Source of the DNA: Cordilura impudica
Lineage: Eukaryota; Arthropoda; Insecta; Diptera; Scathophagidae
Direction of reading: 5' to 3'
Length of the DNA stretch: 64,000 nucleotides
NCBI GenBank assembly: GCA_963682025.1
Contig: OY821517.1
Coordinates: 228,573,928 to 228,637,927, forward strand
Shown: positions 22,303 to 34,664 of the stretch, one piece after another
Layout of the letters: every line of letters starts with the position of its first letter
Position numbering within the stretch: position 1 is the stretch's first letter
Position numbers and translations under genes: made by a program
The notes under the pieces: model-generated
The model's database searches: none
What the model saw: the letters and a program-made list of their open reading frames with translations, nothing else
Told to the model about the DNA's origin: nothing

Positions 22303-22650
22303 ATGTATTGTAATTTCTCTATCTCTTAAGGTGAGTGATATGCTAAATGTTTCATAATCAATCTTACATAAAAATTTCGTAAAGAAATCTCTCCCTAATA
22401 TGCGTCTATTGGTATTGGAAATTTCCCGTCAACTACGTGAAATTTATGATCTACTACTTCATTGTATATACTAATTTCCAACTCTGATGTTCCTATGGAT
22501 TTAATTTTTTCTTGAATAATCCCTGTAAAACTGATCGATTGTTCTGCATCAATATTCAATAAATGTTCATTCAAATTATCCAATTTACATAGGAAATGTT
22601 TGCGCCCGTGTCTATTAAAATTGTCATATACAAGTTCTTAAATAAAAATA
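22303..22650 (-). pseudogene. Gypsy-2 protease region
   Basis: The aspartic protease motif IDTGANIS is encoded near 22600-22620 on the minus strand, with the catalytic DTG intact. The open stretch 22395-22583 continues the domain and a GRDFF-like motif follows near 22390. The frame is interrupted between them. Confidence 0.65.
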
Positions 22651-23250
22651 AATTTATACATTATTCATTTTTATTTCTTGTCCTGATAGTAAGCTTATAC
22701 ATTCCCATGAATTACTTCCGGATCCTCGGAGTTTTCCTGCACATAGTGTACTCTTCTATTGTCATTCGGGTGATTATTTATGACATTGTTATTCTTATTA
22801 TTACGATTGTTATTAGTGTTATTATAGCGATAGTTATTATTAGAACGGTTGTTATTATTATAACGGTTGTTATTATTATAACGGTTGTTGTTATTATAAT
22901 GATCTGGGTTCTCATTATAATTCGTCATATTGTTGCTGTTGATGTTCGACCTGAAATTCGTAATTCGTCTACTAGTATTTCTATTGTAATTATAGCTTTG
23001 TTTATTATTATTCTGGTTATTATTCCTATTTATATTCTGGTTGTTGATTCTATTTAAATTGCTTCTATTTAATTTATTAGTATCCTGTCTATTCCTATTG
23101 TTTGAAAAGTATAAAACTTGATTATTATTATTTGAAAAGTCATTTTCTAATTCGAGAGCTAATTTTACAGGGGCATTTAAATCTTTTGGCCTAGATGAAC
23201 AAATTTTTGGTTTCAATTCTCCATTTAATCCGCTCTTAAAAACATTCAGT
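22651..23250 (-). pseudogene. Gypsy-2 gag C-terminal part, Asn-rich, no zinc knuckles
   Basis: The 173-codon frame at 22695-23216 follows the capsid motif FKSGL (just before 23216). It is then dominated by Asn, Arg and Tyr, with runs such as NNNNRYNNNNRYNNNNR. No CCHC knuckle is present, unlike gypsy-1 gag. The frame ends at the outer hAT insertion (23250) and its N-terminal half resumes at 36887, in frame with one copy of the 8-bp duplication. Confidence 0.75.
23243..23250. repeat. 8-bp target duplication of the outer hAT, left
   Basis: CATTCAGT here and at 36887-36894. Keeping one copy joins gypsy-2 gag in frame through the conserved FKSGL region. Confidence 0.85.
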
Positions 23251-25392
23251 TAAAGTTCAAAATTTAGCACATCCAAAAAATTTTTGTTGAATATCTGCTA
23301 GCACGATATATATTGAACACATTAATTGTTCTCACATTGCTAGCAAGATATATTCAACTGTGGTGATAGCATGCTACGAAATTATTTTACCTTCCACAGT
23401 TGCGTGCTGGCGCAGCAGTATTAGCATTTTGTTTAAATTTTGATATGTGCTGTGGTAGTCATATATGTTGCAATATTGTATTCATTTTATATATTTATTT
23501 TGTTATTCTATGGTAATATTTAATATTGTATATTGTGCTGCTGTGGCTGTGGCTGTGAAAACACATACATTTATACATTGTGTTTTTTTTATTCATTAAC
23601 ATATGTACAAAGCATTAAAGTAAAGTTCGGGGAATCCCATTTATTATACCCTCCACTCCAGTGTGCAGAGGGTATATATAAGTTTGTCATTCCGTTTGTA
23701 ACAATTAGAAAAAAAAATTTGGACCCCATAAAATATATATATTTGTGATCCTTATAACAACCGGAGTTGATATAGCGATGTCCGTCTGTCCGTCTGTCCG
23801 TCTGTGGAAATCACGATGACGGCATCAATCGGGCAGCTAGGGTGCTCGTTGACATAAAAAATGATTCACTAACATCCTGAAAAGTTTGCTATTTAAAATC
23901 GTCCAAATCGGCCGATTAGGGCCCGAGATTTGAATGAAGAACTAAAAAAAGTCTTGAAAAAATATAATTTTCTATGTTGTTCTTGTCACGATCACGCCCT
24001 CCATAGTGCAGCTACAGTGATAATTTTTAATGAGAATGATTCACCAAATTCACAGGAAGATTTCTATTTCAAAAATCATTAAAATCGGTGGAACAGGTCC
24101 AGGGAAATCTCTGAAAAATTAAAAAAAAATGAAAAATATGATGTTTCTATATTGTTCTTGTTGTTATTCTAAATGTTGTGTTGTTGTCATAGCTGGACTT
24201 GTTGTTTTTGTGGTCGTTGTGGTAATAGTATAATAAAAACAAGTAAGACTGTTAAATTCGGCTGTGCCGAATCTTTGATACCCTCCACCTCGGTTTGAGT
24301 ATTGATAATAAATGTAAACAATATATTTGAAAAAGTAAACAATTTGTTAAACTTAATACCAGATTATTTCAGCAAATTCATTGGGTTGATCCGCTTAACA
24401 GATGTTTTTTGTTTATTTCAAGAGTTGGTCTAAAAAGCTTTCTCACATTAGTAATTCGCACTCCAACGAGGAAAGATCGTTTTCGTCTTTTCTCTTATTT
24501 CGGATAAAAGAAAACACGTTTCGGTGTTTGCTTTTTGGACATCGTTGTTGCTGATCGGCATGCATTTAGGTTATATACCTATATTAATGCGTTTCCGGTT
24601 ATATGATATAACCTCTCGATTAATTTAAAATTTTTGCAAATTAAATATCTCACCCTAACCTTCATTGCGAAAAAGCTCTCTCAATTTTTTTCTGTTGTTA
24701 AAATATTATCATATTTGGAAAATAATTTTTTTTTACAATTAAAAGGGAGTTTTCTCTATTAGATTTTGTGGCAACACAAAATAACACCATACAATACAAA
24801 ATCTAACTCAGTGATGCCAACTTTTGATTTTGAATTAAATTATGTTAATAAAATATATTTTCATTTATTGACTCCAAATACTACTACCTGGGAATTATCA
24901 TCGAACTTCAATTTTTGGGGTTTACTTTGCCTACCATGAAGTCAAATTTTGAAGTCATCCAAGGACTATACATAATGAGGATGTGCAAAACGATAATGGA
25001 ACGGTTAAACCAAAAGTCTGTATTTACTGCAACATTGTTGATTAATAAAAAGAAACATGTATATATAATTTTTTTTTATTCACCAATAATGTTGAAAATG
25101 TAATATCGTAAAAAAAATATTTATAGAATTTTATATGAAATTAAATAAATAAATGATTATTTTTATTAGATCTTATTGATATGTTAAGAATTTATTGTTT
25201 TCAATAAGTTTGAAGAAAAAAAAATATGATAAAAAAAATACAATATTTCTTATTTCATTGGAATTCGAACATAAGCGAAAAAGATCAAGAGCCAGCGCAC
25301 TACGCACTCGACCACCAATATGTTATTCGGCAGTTAAGCATATAAATGTTTCTTTAGTTAAACAAAATCATAGGCAGAACGTTCAACAGAGA

Positions 25393-25490
25393 ATATTGTG
25401 ATGGGAACGTTGTGGTGAGAATGTTGGGATAGAACGTTGTGGTGAGAACGTTGAGGAGAGAACGTTGAGGAGAGAACGTTGATACGTTTA
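25393..25490. repeat. Minisatellite AACGTTGWGGWGAGA in the left arm
   Basis: About six degenerate units of 15-16 bases with AACGTTG cores. The mirror copy is at about 30093-30190. Confidence 0.8.
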
Positions 25491-25677
25491 AAATTTTATC
25501 CCAACAAACGATGCCAGTAGTAAAATGCAAATGAAATGGAGAAAAAGTTATTCATACAAACAGTTTTTACATTATTTTGCTTTGTTGGGATGTTTTGCAT
25601 GTAGTAACAGTAACAAAATCGACCTGATTTTGGCAAGCAGTGAATTTAATTGAGAAATGAAAACTACAATCCATGTA

Positions 25678-25759
25678 CAGTCCTATCCACTTGAATAGCA
25701 CACTTAAATGTATATATATCAAAAGCTTAAAGCACGCGCTATTTAAGTGGACAGGATTG
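25678..25759. mobile_element. 82-bp Tc1-like MITE in the left arm
   Basis: Terminal repeats CAGTCCTATCCACTTGAATAG and, from the other end, CAATCCTGTCCACTTAAATA, flanked by TA on both sides. This is the standard Tc1/mariner target. The mirror copy in the right arm is 29818-29898. Confidence 0.75.
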
Positions 25760-26111
25760 TATGTTCATTTTAAAATGATATGTTTATTATTTATATCATT
25801 TCTACCACCATGTAACATTTCTACAATTACAATATTAATGTTTTTTGAACCAAAAAAAGAAACATTAATGTTATATTTTTTGTTTTTGTACAAAATTGAA
25901 ATAATTCATTTGATTTTATTATGTAATGATATGCATGAAATTTTCACAATTTTAATAAAAGTATTTTAACTATAATTAACTATACAAATTTATTTTAGAA
26001 ATTCTTTTTGTTTTTTTTTTCACATGAAAATATTACATTTTATAAATATTTGAAGAGTATATAATATTTTTCAAATTTATAAACGAATATTTGAAAGCAA
26101 TATGAAATGTT

Positions 26112-26114
<3 letters not shown>

Positions 26115-26162
<48 letters not shown>
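26115..26162. repeat. TA microsatellite
   Basis: Alternating TA run in the left arm. The counterpart in the right arm near 29437-29462 is shorter, the largest length difference noticed between the arms. Confidence 0.9.
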
Positions 26163-26166
<4 letters not shown>

Positions 26167-27437
26167 TTTGTTTTTTTTTTTTTGTAAATAAGTATATAAT
26201 TTAAGTTTGTAATTAATATATAGGATATGAATATACATATATGTATTGCAACAGTTTTTATGTTCGCAATTCTTAAATAGCATTTGACGTTTTCTAAAAT
26301 TCATTGAATTTAAATCAATGTTTTCTGTAGTCCGATTCTGAAAATTTCAACGATCCGACAATCGCAAAATATATCGACAGCTATTGTTGTTTGCACTAAG
26401 GATTAAGTAATTCACTAAGTACATACATCTTAACGACAGTCGACAAATCTATTTTTCTATTTATTTAAATTGTAGACGAGTGGCATCTCTATCAAAATAA
26501 GCGAAAATCACAAAGAAGAATAGAAAAAAAAACAAATTACTTCGTGTTTGACAGGATGATTTTATCTTTATGTTTAATATCTTTTTTTTTTACTAATATT
26601 TGTGTTTATTTATTTGAAAATGAAATAATGAATTGAATATGCTATTTAATTTTTTTATTTATATAAAAAAGTCTTTTAATAAAAGCAAAATATTTTCACT
26701 ATTTTATGATTTTTATTTAAGTATGACGACATTTCAACCTAAAAATTTTAGTTTTTATCGATTGAATAAACAACACAAAAATGGTTGTCGTTTAGATAAC
26801 AACAACAGCTGAGTTTAATAAAAGCGAATATCGTTTAAAAATGTTACTGATAATTTTGCGATTTTCTTTTTTTTTAACGATTCGACTATCGTTAAAAGAA
26901 GTTACTGAATCGCGGTAGTGAAAAGCTATTAATTTCTCCTGAATGTCAATATTTTTTTTAAATGTAAAAATTTTTTAAATGTAAACGTAGGTATTGGTGT
27001 TTTTTTTTTTTTTTTTTTGAATTTCAATTTGTGTTTAACGAATAAAATTTATATATTAAAGATGCAATAGATGTCTTCTAAATTTAAAATTATAATTTCC
27101 GACGTTTTGATATAATTTTCTGAAATTCAATTAATTGTAATTTATAATTGGAAGTTTTTAATTCCAGTTTTTAGAATTGATATTTTCTTGAATTTGAATG
27201 GAAAATTTAAAAAGAGCAATTTTGTATTTATGTGGATAGTAATGCTTTAGTAATTATAAACAATTTTTAAAAATTAGATGTAATCGCAATCAGATATTTT
27301 GTAGGTAAAGCAGAATAATAGTTCTATATAACTATGTAAATATATATATTTTATGGGGTCCAAATTTTCTTTTCTAATTATTACAAACGGAATGACAAAC
27401 TTATATATACCCTCTGCACACTGGAGTGGAGGGTATA

Positions 27438-28257
27438 ACTAACAATTTGTAAATTTTTTTTTAACTCTGGTAGAAAAATTTAAAAGTTTCCATTGTTTTG
27501 GCATCACTAAAAAAATTTGTTAAATCATTTCTGTTATTACCACGAGCCTGCCTGCAAAATTTCAGATCGAATGGGTTACGGGAAAGGGGTTAAAATCGAT
27601 CCAAAATTTTTTCGACAAGCAGACACTACGAGTTAATATAAAGGGAGCAAAAATTCACCAACATCTAAAGCAAATAATGCTAAAATACCTAGTTGTTAAT
27701 AAAAAAAAAATGTAAATTTAGCAAAAAAATTTTATGTATAAATTAATTTAAAAAAAAACACAAAAATAACGTTTGATGTTGTATTTTTTGTGTGTAATAT
27801 TTACATATACATACATAAACGTATTAGATAATACAAATAATATACATATATTATATTTATGTATATCCATAACAACTGCATGTTAGAAATAAATCGGTAT
27901 ATTATTTTATTTACATAATTTTCTGCAATATTTTATTGTGGGGAAAATACATTTCTTTTGCTTTAACAGAGTGTCACTTCATTTTGCTCAGCTTGACTAT
28001 GCCGCAATAGATGACGCCACAATTTTTGTTCTAATTAGCCTTGCAATAGTTACTTCTATTTTAACATGAATGTCAATATTTTCAACTAGATATTATACAG
28101 AACAATGTTAAGAGTATACACGGGCTGGTCTTTTATTTCATATGTTTTTTCATTATTCTTTTACAAATATGAACATAAGTTTGGCATGTTAACTTTTTGT
28201 TGTCTTTATAAAATAGAGTTACCGAGTTCATCAATGAGTTTTTTGCTTTCAAAACAG
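27438..28257. other. Unique spacer of the palindrome
   Basis: No gene. Bases 27650-27900 match the complement of about 50700-51035, so this is internal DINE-B copy-1 sequence. The rest (27438-27650 and 27900-28257) has no counterpart that I found in the window. Confidence 0.6.
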
Positions 28258-31200
28258 TTTTACATAGTTATATAGAACTATTATTCCGCTTTACCTACAA
28301 AATATCTGATTGCGATTACATCTAATTTTTAAAAATTGTTTATAATTACTAAAGCATTACTATCCACATAAATACAAAATTGCTCTTTTTAAATTTTCCA
28401 TTCAAATTCAAGAAAATATCAATTCTAAAAACTGGAATTAAAAATTTCCAATTATAAATTACAATTAATTGAATTTCAGAAAATTATATCAAAACGTCGG
28501 AAATTATAATTTTAAATTTAGAAGACATCTATTGCATCTTTAATATATAAATTTTATTCGTTAAACACAAATTGAAATTCAAAAAAAAAAAAAAAAACAC
28601 CAATACCTACGTTTACATTTAAAAAATTTTTACATTTAAAAAAAATATTGACATTCAGGAAAATTAATAGCTTTTCACTACCGCGATTCAGTAACTTCTT
28701 TTAACGATAGTCGAATCGTTAAAAAAAAAGAAAATCGCAAAATTATCAGTAACATTTTTAAACGATATTCGCTTTTATTAAACTTAGCTGTTGTTGTTAT
28801 CTAAACGACAACCATTTTTGTGTTGTTTATTCAATCGATAAAAACTAAAATTTTTAGGTTGAAATGTCGTCATACTTAAATAAAAATCATAAAATAGTGA
28901 AAATATTTTGCTTTTATTAAAAGACTTTTTTTATATAAATAAAAAAATTAAATAGCATATTCAATTCATTATTTAATTTTCAAATAAATAAACACAAATA
29001 TTAGTAAAAAAAAAGATATTAAACATAAAGATAAAATCATCCTGTCAAACACGAAGTAATTTGTTTTTTTTTTCTATTCTTCTTTGTGATTTTCGCTTAT
29101 TTTGACAGAGATGCCACTCGTCTACAATTTAAATAAATAGAAAAATAGATTTGTCGACTGTCGTTAAGATGTATGTACTTAGTGAATTACTTAATCCTTA
29201 GTGCAAACAACAATAGCTGTCGATATATTTTGCGATTGTCGGATCGTTGAAATTTTCAGAATCGGACTACAGAAAACATTGATTTAAATTCAATGAATTT
29301 TAGAAAACGTCAAATGCTATTTAAGAATTGCGAACATAAAAACTGTTGCAATACATATATGTATATTCATATCTTATATATTAATTACAAACTTAAATTA
29401 TATACTTATTTACAAAAAAAAAAAAACAAATATATGTATATATATATATATATATATATTATAATAACATTTCATATTGCTTTCAAATATTCGTTTATAA
29501 ATTTGAAAAATATTATATACTCTTCAAATATTTATAAAATGTAATATTTTCATGTGAAAAAAAAAACAAAAAGAATTTCTAAAATAAATTTGTATAGTAA
29601 ATTATAGTTAAAATACTTTTATTAAAATTGTGAAAATTTCATGCATATCATTACATAATAAAATCAAATGAATTATTTCAATTTTGTACAAAAACAAAAA
29701 ATATAACATTAATGTTTCTTTTTTTGGTTCAAAAAACATTAATATTGTAATTGTAGAAATGTTACATGGTGGTAGAAATGATATAAATAATAAACATATC
29801 ATTTTAAAATGAACATACAATCCTGTCCACTTAAATAGCGCGTGCTTTAAGCTTTTGATATATATACATTAGGTGTGCTATTCAAGTGGATAGGACTGTA
29901 CATGGATTGTAGTTTTCATTTCTCAATTAAATTCACTGCTTGCCAAAATCAGGTCGATTTTGTTACTCTTACTACATGCAAAACATCCCAACAAAGCAAA
30001 ATAATGTAAAAACTGTTTGTATGAATCACTTTTTCTCCATTTCATTTGCATTTTACTACTGGCATCGTTTGTTGGGATAAAATTTTAAACGTATCAACGT
30101 TCTCTCCTCAACGTTCTCTCCTCAACGTTCTCACCACAACGTTCTATCCCAACATTCTCACCACAACGTTCCCATCACAATATTCTCTGTTGAACGTTCT
30201 GCCTATGATTTTGTTTAACTAAAGAAAAATTTATATGCATAACTGCTGAATAACATATTGGTGGTCGAGTGCGTAGTGCGCTGGCTCTTGATCTTTTTCG
30301 CTTATGTTCGAATTCCAATGAAATAAGAAATATTGTATTTTTTTTTATCATATTTTTTTTTCTTCAAACTTATTGAAAACAATAAATTCTTAACATATCA
30401 ATAAGATCTAATAAAAATAATCATTTATTTATTTAATTTCATATAAAATTCTATAAATATTTTTTTTTACGATATTACATTTTCAACATTATTGGTGAAT
30501 AAAAAAAAATTATATATACATGTTTCTTTTTATTAATCAACAATGTTGCAGTAAATACAGACTTTTGGTTTAACCGTTCCATTATCTTTTTGCACATCCT
30601 CATTATGTATAGTCCTTGGATGACTTCAAAATTTGACTTCATGGTAGGCAAAGTAAACCCCAAAAATTGAAGTTCGATGATAATTCCCAGGTAGTAGTAT
30701 TTGGAGTCAATAAATGAAAATATATTTTATTAACATAATTTAATTCAAAATCAAAAGTTGGCATCACTGAGTTAGATTTTGTATTGTATGGTGTTATTTT
30801 GTGTTGCCACAAAATCTAATAGAGAAAACTCCCTTTTAATTGTAAAAAAAATTATTTTCCAAATATGATAATATTTTAACAACAGAAAAAAATTGAGAGA
30901 GCTTTTTCGCAATGAAGGTTAGGGTGAGATATTTAATTTGCAAAAATTTTAAATTAATCGAGAGGTTATATCACCGAAAACGCATGAATATAGGTATATA
31001 ACCTAAATGCATGCCGATCAGCAACAACGATGTCCAAAAAGCAAACACCGAAACGTGTTTTCTTTTATCCGAAATAAGAGAAAATACGAAAACGATCTTT
31101 CCTCGTTGGAGTGCGAATTACTAATGTGAGAAAGCTTTTTAGACCAACTCTTGAAATAAACAAAAAACATCTGTTAAGCGGATCAACCCAATGAATTTGC

Positions 31201-31336
31201 TGAAATAATCTGGTATTAAGTTTAACAAATTGTTTACTTTTTCAAATATATTGTTTACATTTATTATCAATACTCAAACCGAGGTGGAGGGTATCAAAGA
31301 TTCGGCACAGCCGAATTTAACACTCTTACTTGTTTT
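28258..31336 (-). repeat. Right arm of a 7-kb inverted repeat
   Basis: About 3079 bases, inverse partner of 24236-27340. It is the 3' part of DINE-B copy 1. It includes the mirror minisatellite and the mirror Tc1-like MITE (29818-29898). Confidence 0.95.
29818..29898. mobile_element. Tc1-like MITE in the right arm
   Basis: Mirror copy of 25678-25759, TA on both sides. It was inherited with the arm rather than inserted independently. Confidence 0.75.
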
Positions 31337-31549
31337 TTTAATGTAGCAGTCGCGTTTATTTTATGTATTTTAGATAAAAGAGGAATAATATGTTAGTATT
31401 AAACAAGTGTATCTCGCGAAAATATTTCAGGTCGTAGATATTTTTTTCGCATAAAATATACGCGTGTTATTTAAAACAAAATAAGTGCAAAATAAATAGA
31501 AAAAGCAAAAATAGAAATAAATAAACGTGAGGTTATACGTTCATATGTA

Positions 31550-32080
31550 GGTTTGGTTACCGAGAGCGGTGTACCATTTGATCTTCTAAATAGTGAAAAC
31601 ATGAAAAATTTATTAAAGCCGATAAGCAATGCTTTATCTATTGATGGAAACAAAATGTTTGCATTTAATGCAGATAATGCGAACAAAATTTTGTGTTATT
31701 TGGTTTTGAGCTTCGAAATTCCATAAAGAATGAATTGAGCAATAATCTTTTTTCAATAAAAATAGAGAGCGCTCAATACGGAAAAGACTCAGTGATAATA
31801 TCTAGAATGATCGGAATGGTTGAGCTTAAAGGGGCAGGTGCTACCACAGCAAAAAATTTGGCATTATAAATTATTAAAACTTTAAACAAATATGACTTAT
31901 CCTTGAATCAAGTGATTAAAACTACGTCGATATTATCAAATTGTATCACAAAATATGACGATGAAGAAACCTATGTTGACAATGAAGAGTACGTAAAAGT
32001 CATGGACGAAATTGATGCAGATACCGATCTTAATATCGGAGAATTTATTATTTGTAGATGTGCTGCGCATACTGCACAAC
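31550..32080 (+). pseudogene. Outer hAT transposase, N-proximal part
   Basis: Coding blocks in shifting frames are VPFDLLNSENMKNLLKPISN (31570-31630), a segment resembling the catalytic-domain KIESAQYGKDS, and an open piece (31903-32080) ending at the hAT motif CRCAAHTAQL. The expected N-terminal BED finger is missing, probably lost near 31340-31550. The gene is interrupted exactly within AHTAQL by the inner hAT and resumes in frame at 34979. Confidence 0.8.
32073..32080. repeat. 8-bp target duplication of the inner hAT, left
   Basis: TGCACAAC here and at 34971-34978. Confidence 0.95.
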
Positions 32081-32518
32081 TAGGGTTGCCAGACGGGCTG
32101 GATCTGGCTGGATTGTCCAGCTTTTTAGGTGCTTGTCCAGCGTTCAGCTAAAATTAAATTTGTCCAGCCAAACAGAAATTAAAAAAAAAATCCTTTAAAT
32201 GCTTTATCTATAGATAAACAATATTTCAAATATGTGTAAGTCCATTTTACATAAGTACTTTTTGCTAAAGTCTCGTCTCTGATATTTTACCTTTGTTCAC
32301 ATCATTGAGAACTCTTATGAACAAGACTGATATGCATAATCACTTGTTTTTTTCCCTGTTAACTCATCACAAAGAATACGAGGATATACCAACACTTAAA
32401 CAGCTGTGTAAAAATACCTAAAAAATCTTGTTGTTAATAAGATTAGTAAGTTTTAATTTATTTGTCTTCCATAAATTGTTAAATACATTTTATGATTTTA
32501 TAATTTGTAGAACATCGT

Positions 32519-34664
32519 ATTGAAATGGAAACAGATGAAGAAGCTGGCCCATTAAAAAAAAGACACACAACTTTCTGCGAATATGCGAAGTGATTACAAA
32601 AAAAAAGATAATTACACAACGAAATGTAAATTGTGTCAAACAGAGATTTTAGTAAAACATGAAGGTAGTCGGTCGTTAAAAAAACATTTAAAAACAAACA
32701 AGTAAGAAAATTATTGTCGGTCTAGACTATCTCATAGCCCCAACTGGAAATAAACCAGTGGGATTTTTATTAATTTTTTTGGCTGCAGATATGAAGAAGT
32801 TCATATCGGATGCTATATCTATATGGGGACTAGGCCCCAAAATGCATCGATCCTGATTATGGTTGGTAAAGTCTCTTGTATTTTGCAAAAATATATACAA
32901 AAAAATTTGAGAAGAACCAGTGTAATATTTTTGTTTTTTGATAGATTTAAGTGAAGATCGGGAAGAAGCTCTCTGTGGGGCCTATGACTAAGAGTTGTCC
33001 CATAGGGATTATTTCTGGACTACTCATTAATGGATGTAATAAACGCATACAAACCCAATTTGAGTAAGATCTATATGACAATTTGGATCTTATGGCAATT
33101 TATGTCGATTTCATAGGAGTCATTTGTATGGGGGGTAGGTCTGAACATGGATCGATTCACACCAATTTCAATAGCGTTCATCCTATGGCCGATAAAAGCT
33201 TATTTACCAATTTTCATCAAAATATATTCATATTTGCGACCTGCAGTTTAATTGCAAGGTTAACATGGACACACAGACGGACGGACGGACATCGTTAATT
33301 CGAATCAGTTAGTGATTCGATTCGATCGGTATAATAAAAGATGGGTCTATGTCAAATATTTTTCGTAGTTGCAAACAGCAGCACAAAGTCATTATACCCA
33401 AACCACATAGTGGTATAGGGTATAGAAAACATGTTAAATTGGAGATGTCGCAGAAATTGCGTCAGAGCATTACAAGTTTTGTTGTACCTTCTGAAACAAA
33501 AATTAACACTCAAATTGCCAGTGCGGAATTGGCATGTGTTTACCACAACGTGAAACATGGACTTAACTACAATAGCCTCGATTGTCAAATTAAATTAAGC
33601 CCAACTTTATACTGTGATAGTAAACTCGCCAACAAAATGTCTTGTGGGCGTACAAAAGCGGCAGCCATAGCTAGAAATGTTTTGGCTCCTTATTCACAAC
33701 AAATTACAGTTAGTGCCTTAAAAAAGAACTATTACTTTTCTGTAAGTATTGATGCTTCTAACATTGGAAATGTTAAAACCTACCCATATGCTGTTCAATA
33801 TTTTGACCCGGAATACGGTATCCGAAAACAAATTTTGGATTTTTAAAACGACCCATACGAAACATCAATGGATATTTTTTTAAATATAATACGAGGCATA
33901 TCTATATTTCTTACGCAATATAATGCGAGAATTTCATTTAACTATTTTGTCTCTTGAAAGTGACTCTTACAATTTTGGAGTTACACGCTGTATTGACAAG
34001 ACTCATGAAAAGCCTTAAATGTAGAATAAATGATAAATTTTATGTAGCCAAGTATGTAATGTTTTAAAAAATCTTTCTTTTGATGAACAACAAATGTTTA
34101 CATCAGAAGCCGATGAATTGCTAAAAACAGCTGTTTCATATTTAGAAAAACGTTATGATTTTGGAGATAACTCCCTTTTTAAAATAATTTTATTTTTAAG
34201 TTTAAAAACATCTTTGTTTTCTTGGACTGAGTTACCAAAACTACCACATATTCTAGAAATATCTGAAGCTATAGACAATGATAACTTATATAATGATTTT
34301 TGCTGTCTTCGAGTAGTTTACGACTAGTTACCACACGATTTACCAAATGATAAAATATGGTCTTTCTTTCTTACAAAAACAATAATATCTAATATCTTTT
34401 ATTTTTTCGATTCCTATAAGCAATGCCTTTTGCGAAAGAGTTTTAAGTATTTTGAATAATTTATATAGCAAAGAAAGAAACAGAATGTCTTTTGACTTAA
34501 TAAAGGCAGAAGTATTTATTAGAATAAATTTGGAGAAATCTTGCAAAGATTTCCAAAAATTTTTGCAAACTGTCGCTGGTTCAGAACTAGCCAAGTCAGT
34601 GGATACACAAAATATATGTGGCAACAAAAATTATTTTAGAATAACTATTTTAAAAATATTATAA
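32519..34664 (+). pseudogene. Inner hAT transposase with BED finger
   Basis: The N-terminus (32519-32700) has a BED-type finger, CKLCQTEI...GSRSLKKHLKT, and is cut by DINE-A copy 2. After it, 33424-33846 is open with MSQKLRQSITSFVVPSE and the catalytic-region motif YYFSVSIDASNIGNVKTYP. Later pieces at 34094-34327 and 34430-34664 include the C-terminal dimerisation motif FCERVLSILNNLYSKERNRM. Stops and frameshifts lie between. The motif set resembles the SCAND3/ZBED-like hAT group, distinct from the outer hAT. It is inactive. Confidence 0.8.
32696..33424 (-). repeat. DINE-A copy 2 (inside the inner hAT)
   Basis: Full-length, reverse orientation: ACAAGTAAGAAAATTATTGTCGG at the left with a slightly decayed palindrome, and the TATACCC/GGGTATA stem at the right (33392-33424). 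The CGGACGGACGGACA repeat is at 33277-33291. It interrupts the transposase just after the BED finger. Confidence 0.85.

Larger units (their letters stand above)
24236..27340 (+). repeat. Left arm of a 7-kb inverted repeat
   Basis: About 3105 bases are the inverse of 28258-31336, with roughly 1-2% differences by eye plus length changes in a TA run. The matching ends are ACAAGTAAGA on the outside and ACTATGTAAA on the inside. No credible gene lies inside; short ORFs recur in mirror image only because the arms are copies. Confidence 0.95.
24236..27437 (-). repeat. DINE-B copy 2, inserted in reverse into copy 1
   Basis: Read on the minus strand this 3.2-kb element begins with TATACCCTCCACTCC (complement of 27423-27437). 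It keeps only 97 bases of the 5' part (27341-27437), then runs as the same 3.1-kb 3' part as copy 1 to the hairpin and CTTACTTGTTTTT at 24236. It is therefore an internally deleted derivative. It forms the left arm of the palindrome. Confidence 0.6.
23641..31336 (+). repeat. DINE-B copy 1 (Helentron-like), split by DINE-B copy 2
   Basis: This copy is best read as 23641-24235 joined to 27438-31336, about 4.5 kb. The 5' end is TTATACCCTCCACTCC with a TATACCCTC/GAGGGTATA stem. A CTGT/CCGT short repeat is at 23785-23812. The 3' end is the hairpin ATTCGGCACAGCCGAAT (31300-31316) followed by CTCTTACTTGTTTTT. The relic at 50560-51420 (complement) has 5'-half sequence and spacer sequence close together, which supports the join. 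No Rep/helicase ORF is seen, so the element is non-autonomous. Confidence 0.6.

Noticed and set aside
22596..23057. Plus-strand ORF of 153 codons rich in Ile and Val, membrane-like
   Set aside because: It is the antisense of the Asn-rich gypsy-2 gag tail (AAT/AAC read backwards as ATT/GTT).
24915..25103. Short ORF mirrored at 30475-30663 (MGFTLPTMKSNFEVIQGL)
   Set aside because: Identical in both arms because the arms are copies. No family recognised, no start context, and DINE-like elements are non-coding.
26113..26304. Short ORF with MYIYIYIYIY repeats, mirrored at 29293-29544
   Set aside because: Produced by the TA microsatellite in the palindrome arms; the mirror copy only reflects the inverted repeat.
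33083..33298. ORF MDLMAIYVDFIGVICMGG, also in other DINE-A copies (15159-15392, 39777-39992)
   Set aside because: Recurs only because DINE-A copies are similar. The frame is not kept open over the full element and no domain is recognised.
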